33,761 nt of DNA from Nitrospirota bacterium (GCA_030638335.1 DAOWET010000283.1:1-33761), one strand, 5' to 3'. Numbered from the stretch's first letter, positions 15,815 through 23,146 are shown. Notes: a model not told the origin generated them from the sequence alone. A program made the numbers and translations.

Positions 15815-16093
15815 CGAGCCACGGGCTCGTATTAACTGGAGCGCACAGCTTCCAGCGTCTCCAAGAAAAGCAACGTAGCATCTCTCCCTTGGAACGTATT
15901 GCCCACAGGAATAAATAGAAGTCTCCGTGAGACCGGGTCGACTCGACCTATTAAATCCAGCCCGTGGCTGGGAGCCACTGGCTCGTATTAACTGGAGCGC
16001 ACAGCTTCAATCGTTTTCAGGAGAAGTAGCGCAGCATTTCTCCCCTGAAACGTTCCTATTGCCCACCGGAATAAATAGAAGTCTCCGTGAGAC
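15815..16093. repeat. Intergenic block C: tandem, inverted copies of the dispersed hairpin-repeat family
   Basis: The gene-free interval 15593-16287 contains two tandem units, 15816-15933 and 15972-16093. Each runs GAGCC-nnn-GGCTC, attaactggagcgcacagctt, a larger hairpin, attgcccac.ggaataaatag, and gtctccgtgagac. The orientation is opposite to blocks A and B. The reverse complement of the stretch near 15940 restores the TTAATAGGTCGAGTCGACCC seen in block A. Short hairpins are at 15815-15829 (CGAGCC class), 15957-15971 (CCAGCC class) and 15972-15984 (GAGCC class). The rest of the interval (15593-15814, 16094-16287) is AT-rich and shows nothing I recognise. Confidence 0.85.
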
Positions 16094-16287
16094 TGGCCCC
16101 AAAAGATTTTCCTTGCTATAGTTTCTTTTATTAGATACTATAAATCTACAGATTTAGGGAGGGGCAGGGCTCAAGTACCTTTATATATCAACCAGCGCAT
16201 ATTCCGTTGTCATATCCATGTGCAGGCTGTCTCATATAATTGGCCGTGCATGGCGGGCCGGGATTGCGCAATAACTAAGGAGGAGGG

Positions 16288-17061
16288 ATGATGGAACAAA
16301 AGGGCACTACAAAGGACCAGGGAAGTATCAGCAGGAGGGACCTTCTAAGGGGCGCAGGCGCCATCGCAGCTGGTGGAGCCTTTGCGGCAGCCGGGGGTAC
16401 CACGCTTGTGGGCATGGCAGAGGCTTCCAAGCAGGCCGGGGGGGCCATATACCCATGGAAGTACGCGAAGATAGACCCCGACAAGGCAGCAATGGTCGCC
16501 TATAACAACTGGTACAGGAACTTCTGCAGCTATGGCGCTGCAAGCGGCATCATCGTTCCCCAGCGCGAACTGGTTGGCGGGCCATGGAACAGCTTTCCCC
16601 TGATGGCGCTGAAGTTCGGCGAGGGCGGCGTGGAGGGCTGGGGCACGCTCTGCGGGTGCCTGCTTGGCGGAAGCGTTGCAATATCCCTTGCCGCGGGCCA
16701 CGATGGCAAGCCCATGATAAACGACCTCATGCAGTGGTACTCTGAGACCATGCAGCCGGTGTTCAAGCCCAAAAAGCCAAGGGCCAGGTTCAAGAGCAAA
16801 ACAGTGAGCGGCTCCCCGCTCTGTCATATCTCCGTTGGCAAGTGGATGAAGGCAGAGGGCAAGTCCCTTGGCTCAGCCGAGCGCAGGGACCGTTGCGCGC
16901 GCCTTACCGCAAGTGTTTCATACAAGATCGCTACAATGCTCAACGACTGGGCAGACGGCAAGTACAAGCCCTCCTATACCAACAAGCAGTCCGCCGTCGG
17001 CATCACTACGCAGAACAACTGCACTGGCTGCCACGGCTCGGACGTGCCGTCACCCATCTAG
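16288..17061 (+). CDS. Tat-exported split-Soret-type c cytochrome (C_GCAxxG_C_C family)
   Basis: 257-residue redox protein. A twin-arginine signal (SRRDLLRG at about 14-21, hydrophobic GAIAAGGAFAAAGG, cleavage near MAEA) directs export to the periplasm. The mature domain shows NFCSYGAASG and GWGTLCGCLLGG, the Cys/Gly pattern of the split-Soret cytochrome / C_GCAxxG_C_C family, which can hold an Fe-S cluster. Near the C-terminus NCTGCHG is a canonical haem c site (CxxCH), and PLCHIS contains a lone CH. Only one full CxxCH is visible. AAGGAGG (16277-16283) is 4 bases from ATG 16288 and 7 from ATG 16291; either may be used. It is monocistronic with a strong terminator. Its electron partners are not in the window. 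Confidence 0.85.
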   Translation: MMEQKGTTKDQGSISRRDLLRGAGAIAAGGAFAAAGGTTLVGMAEASKQAGGAIYPWKYAKIDPDKAAMVAYNNWYRNFCSYGAASGIIVPQRELVGGPWNSFPLMALKFGEGGVEGWGTLCGCLLGGSVAISLAAGHDGKPMINDLMQWYSETMQPVFKPKKPRARFKSKTVSGSPLCHISVGKWMKAEGKSLGSAERRDRCARLTASVSYKIATMLNDWADGKYKPSYTNKQSAVGITTQNNCTGCHGSDVPSPI

Positions 17062-17096
17062 GGCTGACAGCAAAGTCAACAATTTCAGCAACCCTT

Positions 17097-17131
17097 AAGG
17101 GCCATCCCAGCAACCGGGATGGCCCTTTTTT
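17097..17131 (+). terminator. Rho-independent terminator of the cytochrome gene
   Basis: AAGGGCCATCCC (17097-17108) pairs perfectly with GGGATGGCCCTT (17116-17127), followed by a T-run to 17131. Confidence 0.92.
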
Positions 17132-17159
17132 GTGCCATTTTCCCGAGAACAAAAAACCC

Positions 17160-17189
17160 TTGACCTATAAGCCCCACTTATGCTTTAAT
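17160..17189 (+). promoter_or_regulatory. Sigma70-like promoter for the 17236 gene
   Basis: TTGACC (17160-17165), 18-bp spacer, TTTAAT (17184-17189). It lies between the cytochrome terminator and the Shine-Dalgarno AAGGAGG of the next gene. Confidence 0.5.
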
Positions 17190-17235
17190 AAGAACGTCTA
17201 AGGGCAAAGTGGGAAATTTCAAGGAGGTTATTGGT

Positions 17236-17610
17236 ATGGATTATCAGGATTTCAAGCTATACGGTCTTTGCGTCATGAGGCTCAAGCATCAGATCGCTCT
17301 TGCCAGGGAGCGGGGCCGAATGTGCAATGGCAGGGCGGTGCTTGAGTCCTTCTGTACCGGCGAGGTGGAGGAGATAGTCGATCTCCTCGAACTCTACGAC
17401 CTCAAGGACAACTCCCGCCAAGGGCTTTCCGCAATGCTTGAAGAACTGGCAGGGGATGCCTCGCTGTTCGTGCGCGAGCCCCTTGCCTTTGATTATGACG
17501 AAAGCGGAGAACTCTGCCTCTATCTGCTTGAGGAAGCTCAGGTAAAGGCCGATCCGGCAGAGGTCAAAACGGAACTGGAAACAGCAGGAGTATTAACCAC
17601 GGAAATATAA
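17236..17610 (+). CDS. Small acidic uncharacterised protein
   Basis: 124-residue cytoplasmic protein. The ATG at 17236 (MDYQDFKLYG) is preferred over an upstream GTG at 17209 because AAGGAGG ends 8 bases before it. The sequence is mostly helical and acidic (EEIVDLLELYDLKD, LAFDYDESGELCLYLLEE) with three scattered Cys and no transmembrane segment. I recognise no family. It is a single gene with its own promoter and a hairpin terminator shared with the convergent PIN gene. Confidence 0.7.
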   Translation: MDYQDFKLYGLCVMRLKHQIALARERGRMCNGRAVLESFCTGEVEEIVDLLELYDLKDNSRQGLSAMLEELAGDASLFVREPLAFDYDESGELCLYLLEEAQVKADPAEVKTELETAGVLTTEI

Positions 17611-17632
17611 ATAGCATCTCCCACACACCCCG

Positions 17633-17670
17633 AAAGGCCCCGGCACCTTCCCAAATTTGCCGGGGCTTTT
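17633..17670. terminator. Terminator between convergent genes
   Basis: AAAGGCCCCGGCA (17633-17645) pairs with TGCCGGGGCTTTT (17658-17670) with one offset base. The T-run serves the + strand gene and the A-run on the left serves the minus-strand PIN gene. Confidence 0.85.
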
Positions 17671-17678
17671 CATTTTCT

Positions 17679-18113
17679 CTATCCAGCTTTCGTCCCGGCC
17701 CTCTCAAGCGCCTTGCCAGAGCCGCATACGGTTAAACCTGCCCCGGGCGCGGCCTCTTTTAAATGTATATCGCTTGAGACGATTATCTCCGCCCCATGCG
17801 CCAGAGCGCATGCGATGAACTTGTCGTCTTCAGGGTCGTCTTTAACCCACCGCCCATCAGGCGGGTTTTCATCCAACAAAATATTTTTGCCATCACGAAT
17901 ATCATTAAGAAGGTTTTTCAACTTTTCACCTCTGAAGGAGAACCTTGTAAGGATATTCTCATACTCCCTGAGCACGGCAGGGGTGACGCAGAGAAATATT
18001 ATTCTCTCCGGATAGAAGGGCCCGTGGCCCCGCCAGGCCTCCACAAGCCTGCCAGCGTTTCCCCCAAAGAGCGAGGCAACAAGCACGTTGGTATCAATTA
18101 CGAGTTTTAGCAT
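17679..18113 (-). CDS. PIN-domain putative ribonuclease, orphan toxin-like
   Basis: 144-residue PIN protein of the 'putative toxin component, PIN family' type. Expected acidic residues are visible: Asp in LVIDTNVLVASL (about residues 5-8), Glu in LREYENIL, Asp in DDPEDDKFIACALAHGA, and Asp in SSDIHL. They form the Mg2+-dependent RNase site. The start at 18113 removes an implausible 37-residue upstream extension; GGAGG lies 11 bases before it. No antitoxin gene is adjacent. It follows the NadE-like gene on the same strand after 68 bases. The segment GHGPFYPERIIF looks longer than in relatives, and its DNA contains a GGGCC-cgt-GGCCC hairpin like those of the dispersed repeats. Confidence 0.82.
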   Translation of the reverse strand: MLKLVIDTNVLVASLFGGNAGRLVEAWRGHGPFYPERIIFLCVTPAVLREYENILTRFSFRGEKLKNLLNDIRDGKNILLDENPPDGRWVKDDPEDDKFIACALAHGAEIIVSSDIHLKEAAPGAGLTVCGSGKALERAGTKAG

Positions 18114-18181
18114 GCTCTCAGAAACCTCCAACCAGACACTTCCAAAAGGATAACCTGAGTAACAGAGAGAGGGGGGGACAT

Positions 18182-19747
18182 CTAGAGATTGGGCATGAAT
18201 CTCGCGACAAGCGGCAGGGCCCACTCAAGCCCTATGGCCTTTTGCGTCACCTTCGGCCCGGGGGGAGACTGCCTTCTCAGGGCCTCGGCCCCCTGTATGC
18301 GGGCAAGAAGCTCCTCAAGCCCCGCAGGGCCGATCTCCCCTACCTTCATGGCCTCCTCAAACCCCAGATCGTCCTCAATAAGCACCTTCAACGCGGCCTC
18401 CTCGGGGTTTGGCTTCGAGGCCACCTCGATCGCCTCCCTGGGGATGACCTCACCCATGGAGTTCCGCCACGCGGAGAGCCTCAGCACATCAGGCCCCCAG
18501 AGGTCTTTAAGTGGGGCAAACAGTCCTGCTGTCTCAGCATATAAAGTGATCCCGCCCGAGGCAAGGTCGGACTTTGATATTGAGGATATTGGAAGCAGGC
18601 CAAGGGCTACCGATTCATCCATCAACGCAGCGCCAAGCTCCCGCATGCCCGCGCTCATGGACGGGGCCTCCACAGTATTGATCCCAAGCAGCTCCGCGCA
18701 CCCTTTGGCAGAAGGTGCCCACCTGCCATCGGCGATAAGGGCATGCACAGAGGCGCTGCCGATGGAGTCAGCAGCCATGCAGGCCGCAAGGTCGGATGCG
18801 AGCCCCCCGCTCATAACGAGCATCACGCCCTTGTACCCGCCTTTTTCCACAAGGTCGACCAGCGCTGTTGCAAGCGCGGAATAAAGGGCATGCTCAGGCG
18901 CCATCGGCTCTGGTATCTCTCGTTCAGGGATAGTTGGCAGGGGCTTGTCATTAGCAGGCTCTGTCAACTGTATAACGCGGACATCGTCCTTTATCTGCCC
19001 GGCCTCCGCAGAGGTCTCAAGCGGCACGTCCACCACGAGCAGGTCCTCCACGAAGTTCCTTGCGCGCGCGATGGTTTTCCCGTCAGCACCCACAACAAGG
19101 CTTGCGCCCTCGAAGATCAGCTCGTCGCTGGCACCTGCCATGTTCACAAACGCCACAGGCGTGGAGCACCGCGAGGCAAAGCTTGACGCCAGGTGCTCTG
19201 TGTGTCCGGACCGGCCGGAGACATATGGCCAGGCGCTCATATTTATAATTAGCGAGGCCCCGGCGCTGCACTGCCTTTCGGCCGGGCCTTCTAGATACCA
19301 GAGGTCCTCGCGCAGGTTCACGCCGATCAGTTTGTCAGCGAACTTAATAAGACCGAGTTCCGATGCGGTTTGAAAATACCTTGACTCATCAAGTGTGCCA
19401 AGACCTGGCATATGCTTTTTGTGGAAGGCCCCCCTCATCAGCCCGCCGGAGCAGACAGCAGCGGCGTTCGTGGCGGAGCTCTCAAGCAGGGGCAGGCCCA
19501 CAAGCATGGTGATCTCGGGCACGCTCTCCCATACCCGTTTCAGTTCAAGGGAACATGCGTTGAGAAACCCCCTGCTTGCGAGCAGGTCCCTTGGGTGGTA
19601 TCCCGAGAGCGCCAGCTCGGGAAACGCGACAATGCCAGCGCCAAGCGCAGCCGCGTTTCGTGCATAGGCAATAATGCGGTCAGCGTTGCCCCTGACGTCT
19701 CCCACTGTGGGGTTTATCTGCGCAAGCGCTATCCTGATGGAATCCAT
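18182..19747 (-). CDS. NAD+ synthetase-like protein, both active sites degenerate
   Basis: 521-residue protein co-linear with glutamine-dependent NAD+ synthetase: an N-terminal nitrilase-like glutaminase domain (1-270) and a C-terminal PP-loop synthetase domain (285-521). The glutaminase Glu44 (FPELALSGY) and Lys110/111 (FHKKHMP) are present, but the catalytic Cys of the ICEDLW motif is Arg146 (VNLREDLW; codon CGC at 19312-19310). In the synthetase domain the SGGxDS loop reads SGGLAS (313-318, Asp to Ala317). The TTGNKSE motif is reduced to SSISKSD and the ENxQARxR segment is missing. The frame is intact, with no stops or frameshifts. It is read as a pseudoenzyme or repurposed protein rather than a working NadE. 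It is divergent from coaX. Confidence 0.85.
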   Translation of the reverse strand: MDSIRIALAQINPTVGDVRGNADRIIAYARNAAALGAGIVAFPELALSGYHPRDLLASRGFLNACSLELKRVWESVPEITMLVGLPLLESSATNAAAVCSGGLMRGAFHKKHMPGLGTLDESRYFQTASELGLIKFADKLIGVNLREDLWYLEGPAERQCSAGASLIINMSAWPYVSGRSGHTEHLASSFASRCSTPVAFVNMAGASDELIFEGASLVVGADGKTIARARNFVEDLLVVDVPLETSAEAGQIKDDVRVIQLTEPANDKPLPTIPEREIPEPMAPEHALYSALATALVDLVEKGGYKGVMLVMSGGLASDLAACMAADSIGSASVHALIADGRWAPSAKGCAELLGINTVEAPSMSAGMRELGAALMDESVALGLLPISSISKSDLASGGITLYAETAGLFAPLKDLWGPDVLRLSAWRNSMGEVIPREAIEVASKPNPEEAALKVLIEDDLGFEEAMKVGEIGPAGLEELLARIQGAEALRRQSPPGPKVTQKAIGLEWALPLVARFMPNL

Positions 19748-19832
19748 GGTGGGGATATCATACCATGCCGCGCAAAGCTTAAAGCCGCACGCTTTGGCGT
19801 ACGCGCATCTATGCTCTGCGCCCTTTAAGGGC

Positions 19833-19838
19833 TATAAT
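19833..19838 (+). promoter_or_regulatory. Perfect -10 box 6 bp before the coaX ATG
   Basis: TATAAT, six bases before the ATG at 19845. No Shine-Dalgarno precedes the ATG and no -35 is seen at 16-18 bp. This is the same spacing as at 2914-2926, consistent with a leaderless transcript. Confidence 0.5.
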
Positions 19839-19844
19839 ATATAT

Positions 19845-20630
19845 ATGCTTCTGGTGATGGACATAGGCAACTCGGCCATGAAGGCCGGGCTCTTTGGCGC
19901 GGGGGTCTCAGGCAGGGAGCGTGTCCTTGCAAGGACGCGGAGGTTCGACCTCTCCCCCTCCCACCTCCCTCACGAATACGCGGACATGCTAAAGGATTTC
20001 ATTGGGGCTGACAGGCCCGCAAGCGCGGCCATTGCAAGCGTGGTGCCTGAGGCAACCGCAGCCGTGGCAGAGGCGGCAGAGGCCCTTACGGGGACACCGC
20101 CCCTGGTGCTTGACCACGAGACAGACAGCGGGCTTATACTGGACATAGCGCTTCCCGCCTCTGTGGGCGCTGACCGCATAGCAGGTGCGGTGGGAGCTGT
20201 GGAGGCAGTGGGCGCGCCGGTTGCGGTAGTGGATTTCGGTACTGCCACGACAGTGGGCTTTGTGTTCGAGTCAGACGCGCCGGACCAGGCGGTATTCAAG
20301 GGCGGGGCGATAATGCCAGGGCTCTCTCTTATGGGAAGCTCGCTTGCCTCAGGCACTGCAAAGTTGCCTGAGGTGGATTTCCTTGGCACCTTTGACGCCC
20401 TTGGCAGGGATACGGAACAGAACATATTGTCCGGTGTGGTGCTTGGCACGGCCGGCGCGGTGGAGCGAATAGTTGCGGAGGTGGAGCGCGCAGAGGGCGT
20501 CGGGTTTCAGGTAGTGCTCACCGGCGGCATGGCACTGGCGGTGCAGGGCCATATGAGCAGGCCCCCGGCCCTTGTGGAACCCAACCTCACCCTTATTGGC
20601 CTGCGTGCGGTATATGAGAGGAATAATTAA
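19845..20630 (+). CDS. coaX: Type III pantothenate kinase
   Basis: 261-residue CoaX, catalysing ATP-dependent phosphorylation of pantothenate, the first step of coenzyme A synthesis. Members of this type need a monovalent cation and are not feedback-inhibited by CoA. Motifs of the ASKHA fold are present: MDIGNSAMKAG (5-15), SVVPE, GADRIAG (about 108-114), VVDFGTATTV (about 128-137), GGAIMPGL and VVLTGG. The ATG at 19845 is chosen because homologues start at LLxxDIGNT; the frame stays open upstream but that part is unrelated. It is divergently transcribed from the NadE-like gene with 97 bases between. Confidence 0.95.
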   Translation: MLLVMDIGNSAMKAGLFGAGVSGRERVLARTRRFDLSPSHLPHEYADMLKDFIGADRPASAAIASVVPEATAAVAEAAEALTGTPPLVLDHETDSGLILDIALPASVGADRIAGAVGAVEAVGAPVAVVDFGTATTVGFVFESDAPDQAVFKGGAIMPGLSLMGSSLASGTAKLPEVDFLGTFDALGRDTEQNILSGVVLGTAGAVERIVAEVERAEGVGFQVVLTGGMALAVQGHMSRPPALVEPNLTLIGLRAVYERNN

Positions 20631-20716
20631 AGAACAGGGGTCGGGCCTGAGCCGGGCTGGTTCATCTGGATTTAAGAGGCGCCATGTGAATGTGAAAACC
20701 GAGGAGGTCTAGAGAG

Positions 20717-21181
20717 ATGGAAATAAAGAAGATACTCTTTCCAACGGACTTTGGTGTGGGGGTGGATGAGGCAGCCCCTTATGTGGCTGACCTGGCAAAA
20801 CGCTATGGAGCGAAGGTATACGTGATGCACGTGCTCTACGACCTCACCTCGGACGCGTGGGGCTATGGCACGCACTTTGACACCGAGGCCATGTACTCGG
20901 AGATGAAGGCCGGCGCTCACACAGAGCTTGAGGCCCTGGTGGACAAGTACTTCAGCGCTCTGGACACAGAGACCATTCTTGAGCTTGGCACCCCGTTTGA
21001 GGACATCATATGGTTTGCCGATGAGAAGAAGGTGGACCTGATAGTGATAGGTTCGCACGGACGGAAGGGCCTTGGCCGGGTGTTGTTTGGGAGCACTGCG
21101 ATGCGCGTTGTGAAGAACGCCCACTGCCCGGTGCTCACCGTGCGCGCGCATGCCGCTGGCCGCCAGAAGGGAATGGCCTAG
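20717..21181 (+). CDS. Universal stress protein (UspA family)
   Basis: 154-residue single-domain Usp. The N-terminal KILFPTDFG strand-loop and the ATP-binding motif IGSHGRKGLGRVLFGSTA (G-x2-G-x9-G-S/T) near residues 110-128 are clear, so this is likely a nucleotide-binding member that dimerises. A strong GAGGAGG precedes the ATG. The short insertion around residues 42-60 (TSDAWGYGTHFDTEAMYSE) is typical of deltaproteobacterial-type Usps. It is probably induced under stress or growth arrest, but no regulator is adjacent. Confidence 0.92.
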   Translation: MEIKKILFPTDFGVGVDEAAPYVADLAKRYGAKVYVMHVLYDLTSDAWGYGTHFDTEAMYSEMKAGAHTELEALVDKYFSALDTETILELGTPFEDIIWFADEKKVDLIVIGSHGRKGLGRVLFGSTAMRVVKNAHCPVLTVRAHAAGRQKGMA

Positions 21182-21242
21182 CCAGAAGCGTAATGCACGA
21201 TCGCGATCATTGCTCAGACCTCCCGGGTACACCTCTGCCAAA

Positions 21243-21263
21243 CGCCGGGCCAGAGGCCCGGCG
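21243..21263. other. Perfect 9-bp GC hairpin between uspA-like and tonB-like genes
   Basis: CGCCGGGCC-aga-GGCCCGGCG. No T-run follows, so it is not a classic terminator. It may reduce read-through or protect the 3' end of the Usp mRNA. It lies 24 bases before the ATG of the TonB-like gene. Confidence 0.55.
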
Positions 21264-21286
21264 CTGCCATCATATGGGCCAGAGGC

Positions 21287-22057
21287 ATGGATAGGGCTGT
21301 GGCTCAGGAGACTTTTGGAGCAGGGTGGGCACCCGGCCTCTGGGGCTATGTCCTTTTCTCAATGCTCATGCATGTGGTCCTGTTCGCCGCGGCCTCACAG
21401 TATCGCGCGGCACCGGATACGATACAGACCGCACCCGTGCTTGTACGCCTTATAACCCTGCCTCTTCCATCGCCGCCGGCCCCAGTGCCTGCGCGTGCTC
21501 CGGAGACCATGGACGCCTTGCCGGATTTTTCAACAGGGACCGAGAGCGCGATCGACAGGATATCCGTGGAATCGGCTGAGCCTGCGGCCCCTGTTCCTGA
21601 TGAACAGGAGAGGCCTGATGCAATGGAAGGGGATGTGGGGAGGCCGGGCCGGGACGCCCTGTTCGATCCCGATATAATCGCCCAGCGCGCGGTGGAGCCG
21701 GCAGAGACTGCCAAGGAGAAGACAGGAATAACCTTTGACACCGGCGACGTGGTCATCTCCGGCTACATGGGGCGCCTGAAGCGCAAGGTGGAAGACGCCT
21801 GGCACTACCCTTATTCCGCGATAAAGGAAGGCATATCAGGCGATCTCAAGATAAGCTTCGTGGTCCGTCGCGACGGCACGCTCGGGGCCGTGCGCGTGGT
21901 GCGCACAAGCGGGCATCCGGAGCTTGACAAGGCCGCGATGCAGGCCCTCAGGGACGCAGAGCCCTTCTGGCCCCTGCCGGAGCTATTTGAGAAGGAAGCG
22001 CTTACTGTTGACGGGCGGTTCATCTACACACTCAAGGGCAGCAGGCATATCCGCTGA
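21287..22057 (+). CDS. TonB-like energy transducer
   Basis: 256-residue periplasm-spanning protein. A single N-terminal membrane helix (about 19-39, LWGYVLFSMLMHVVLFAAAS, with the Ser/His typical of TonB) is followed by a proline-rich linker (LPSPPAPVPARAP) and a long acidic stretch. The C-terminal TonB domain spans about 165-256 (YMGRLKRKVEDAWHYP, GDLKISFVVRRDGTLGAVRVV, SGHPELDKAAMQALRDAEPF). It transfers proton-motive energy from an ExbB/ExbD complex to outer-membrane receptors, but no exbB, exbD or receptor gene is nearby. The Shine-Dalgarno is weak (AGAGG close to the ATG). Confidence 0.88.
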   Translation: MDRAVAQETFGAGWAPGLWGYVLFSMLMHVVLFAAASQYRAAPDTIQTAPVLVRLITLPLPSPPAPVPARAPETMDALPDFSTGTESAIDRISVESAEPAAPVPDEQERPDAMEGDVGRPGRDALFDPDIIAQRAVEPAETAKEKTGITFDTGDVVISGYMGRLKRKVEDAWHYPYSAIKEGISGDLKISFVVRRDGTLGAVRVVRTSGHPELDKAAMQALRDAEPFWPLPELFEKEALTVDGRFIYTLKGSRHIR

Positions 22058-22159
22058 TCCCGCGCAGGCCGGAGTGTTCGTGCCGGACTGTTTGCAAAAA
22101 TTAAACACCAGAGGCACCTCAAACAAAAAGAACCCGCATCGCCAGCCCCCCGGGCCCTG

Positions 22160-22168
22160 TGATAAAAT
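22160..22168 (+). promoter_or_regulatory. Extended -10 element 6 bp before the truB ATG
   Basis: TGaTAAAAT: an extended -10 TG (22160-22161) and hexamer TAAAAT (22163-22168). The hexamer ends six bases before the ATG at 22175. No Shine-Dalgarno and no -35 are visible. This is the third candidate leaderless start in the window. Confidence 0.45.
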
Positions 22169-22174
22169 AATGGT

Positions 22175-23062
22175 ATGAACCGGATCATTGTTCTGGACAA
22201 GCCACAGGGCCTGACCTCGCAGCAGGCAGTGACACAGGTGAAGCGCGCCCTGGGGGTCAGAAAGGCCGGGCATGCAGGCACGCTTGACCCCATGGCCACC
22301 GGCGTTCTGCTGGTCTGTGCAGGGGAGGCCACGAAGGTCAGCAGGTTTCTTATGGACCTTCGAAAGGAGTACCTTGCCACGGTGAGGCTTGGCAGGCGCA
22401 CCGACACCTTTGACGCTGAGGGCAAGGTGGTGGAGAGCGTTGAGGATGTAGTGCCCACAAGGGCCCAGGTGGAAGAGGCCCTTGGCCGGTTCAGGGGCGA
22501 GATAATGCAGCAGCCCCCCATGTACTCGGCGCTCAAGCGCGATGGCACGCCTCTTTACAAGCTGGCGCGCAAAGGCATCGAGGTGGAGCGCCCGGAGCGC
22601 CCTGTGACCATATACTCCCTGACACTTGAGGACTACCGGTTCCCGCTCATCACAATACGTCTCACCTGCTCAAAAGGCACGTATGTACGCACACTTGCGG
22701 ACGACCTTGGCCGCGCCCTCGGGACGGTTGCGCACCTGAGTGCTCTGAGGCGCACAGCGATAGGTGCGCACAGGGTTGAGGACGCTGTAAAGCTTGAGGA
22801 CCTGCCCAGATCGACCAGGGGTTTTGTGGAGGTGGAGGAGGCCCTGTCTCATCTTATGGTTGTGTTGCTCAAGGAACCGGATTTTCAGATGGCGCGCCAC
22901 GGAAGGCCGGTCCCGGCAGGGGCATACGATCTGGCCGACGGGGCTGAGTCCCTGCTCCTTAAGGACCATGAAGGGGCCCCCTTTGCGTTGGGAGAGGTAA
23001 AGGACGGCTATCTCAAGGTCGGGCGTATTTTGCACCTTAGCGGGGAAAGCTTAAACCAATGA
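22175..23062 (+). CDS. truB: tRNA pseudouridine-55 synthase
   Basis: 295-residue TruB, which isomerises U55 in the T-loop of tRNAs. Signature features are the N-terminal VLDKPQGLTSQQ, the catalytic GHAGTLDPMATGVL with Asp38, YLATVRLGRRTDTFDAEG, QQPPMYSALKRDG, SKGTYVRTLADDLG, and a C-terminal PUA-like tail (about 230-290). In many bacteria truB follows infB-rbfA; here it precedes the pil operon instead. No canonical ribosome site precedes the ATG. Confidence 0.97.
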   Translation: MNRIIVLDKPQGLTSQQAVTQVKRALGVRKAGHAGTLDPMATGVLLVCAGEATKVSRFLMDLRKEYLATVRLGRRTDTFDAEGKVVESVEDVVPTRAQVEEALGRFRGEIMQQPPMYSALKRDGTPLYKLARKGIEVERPERPVTIYSLTLEDYRFPLITIRLTCSKGTYVRTLADDLGRALGTVAHLSALRRTAIGAHRVEDAVKLEDLPRSTRGFVEVEEALSHLMVVLLKEPDFQMARHGRPVPAGAYDLADGAESLLLKDHEGAPFALGEVKDGYLKVGRILHLSGESLNQ

Positions 23063-23106
23063 ATGAGGTTTCGAGGCGAACTATTTGGATTTTTTGGAAA
23101 AAATGC

Positions 23107-23135
23107 TTGACAACGGCCTTTGTTTTCTGGTTAAT
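23107..23135 (+). promoter_or_regulatory. Promoter of the pilMNOPQ operon
   Basis: Perfect -35 TTGACA (23107-23112), 17-bp spacer, GTTAAT (23130-23135; 4 of 6). Transcription would begin about 5 bases before the pilM ATG, again leaving almost no leader and no Shine-Dalgarno. Confidence 0.55.
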
Positions 23136-23146
23136 TACATATAGAT

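Noticed and set aside
15927-16121. Plus-strand ORF within intergenic block C
   Set aside because: It encodes only repeat sequence; the two tandem units would be read in different frames.
17679-18224. Toxin-antitoxin pair at the PIN gene
   Set aside because: No small antitoxin-like ORF is adjacent on either side, so only an orphan PIN protein is supported. The upstream 37-residue extension was dropped as non-conserved.
18182-19747. Annotating this gene as a working NAD+ synthetase (nadE)
   Set aside because: The glutaminase Cys and the PP-loop Asp are both replaced, and the downstream synthetase motifs are degenerate or absent. The fold assignment is kept but the activity is not.
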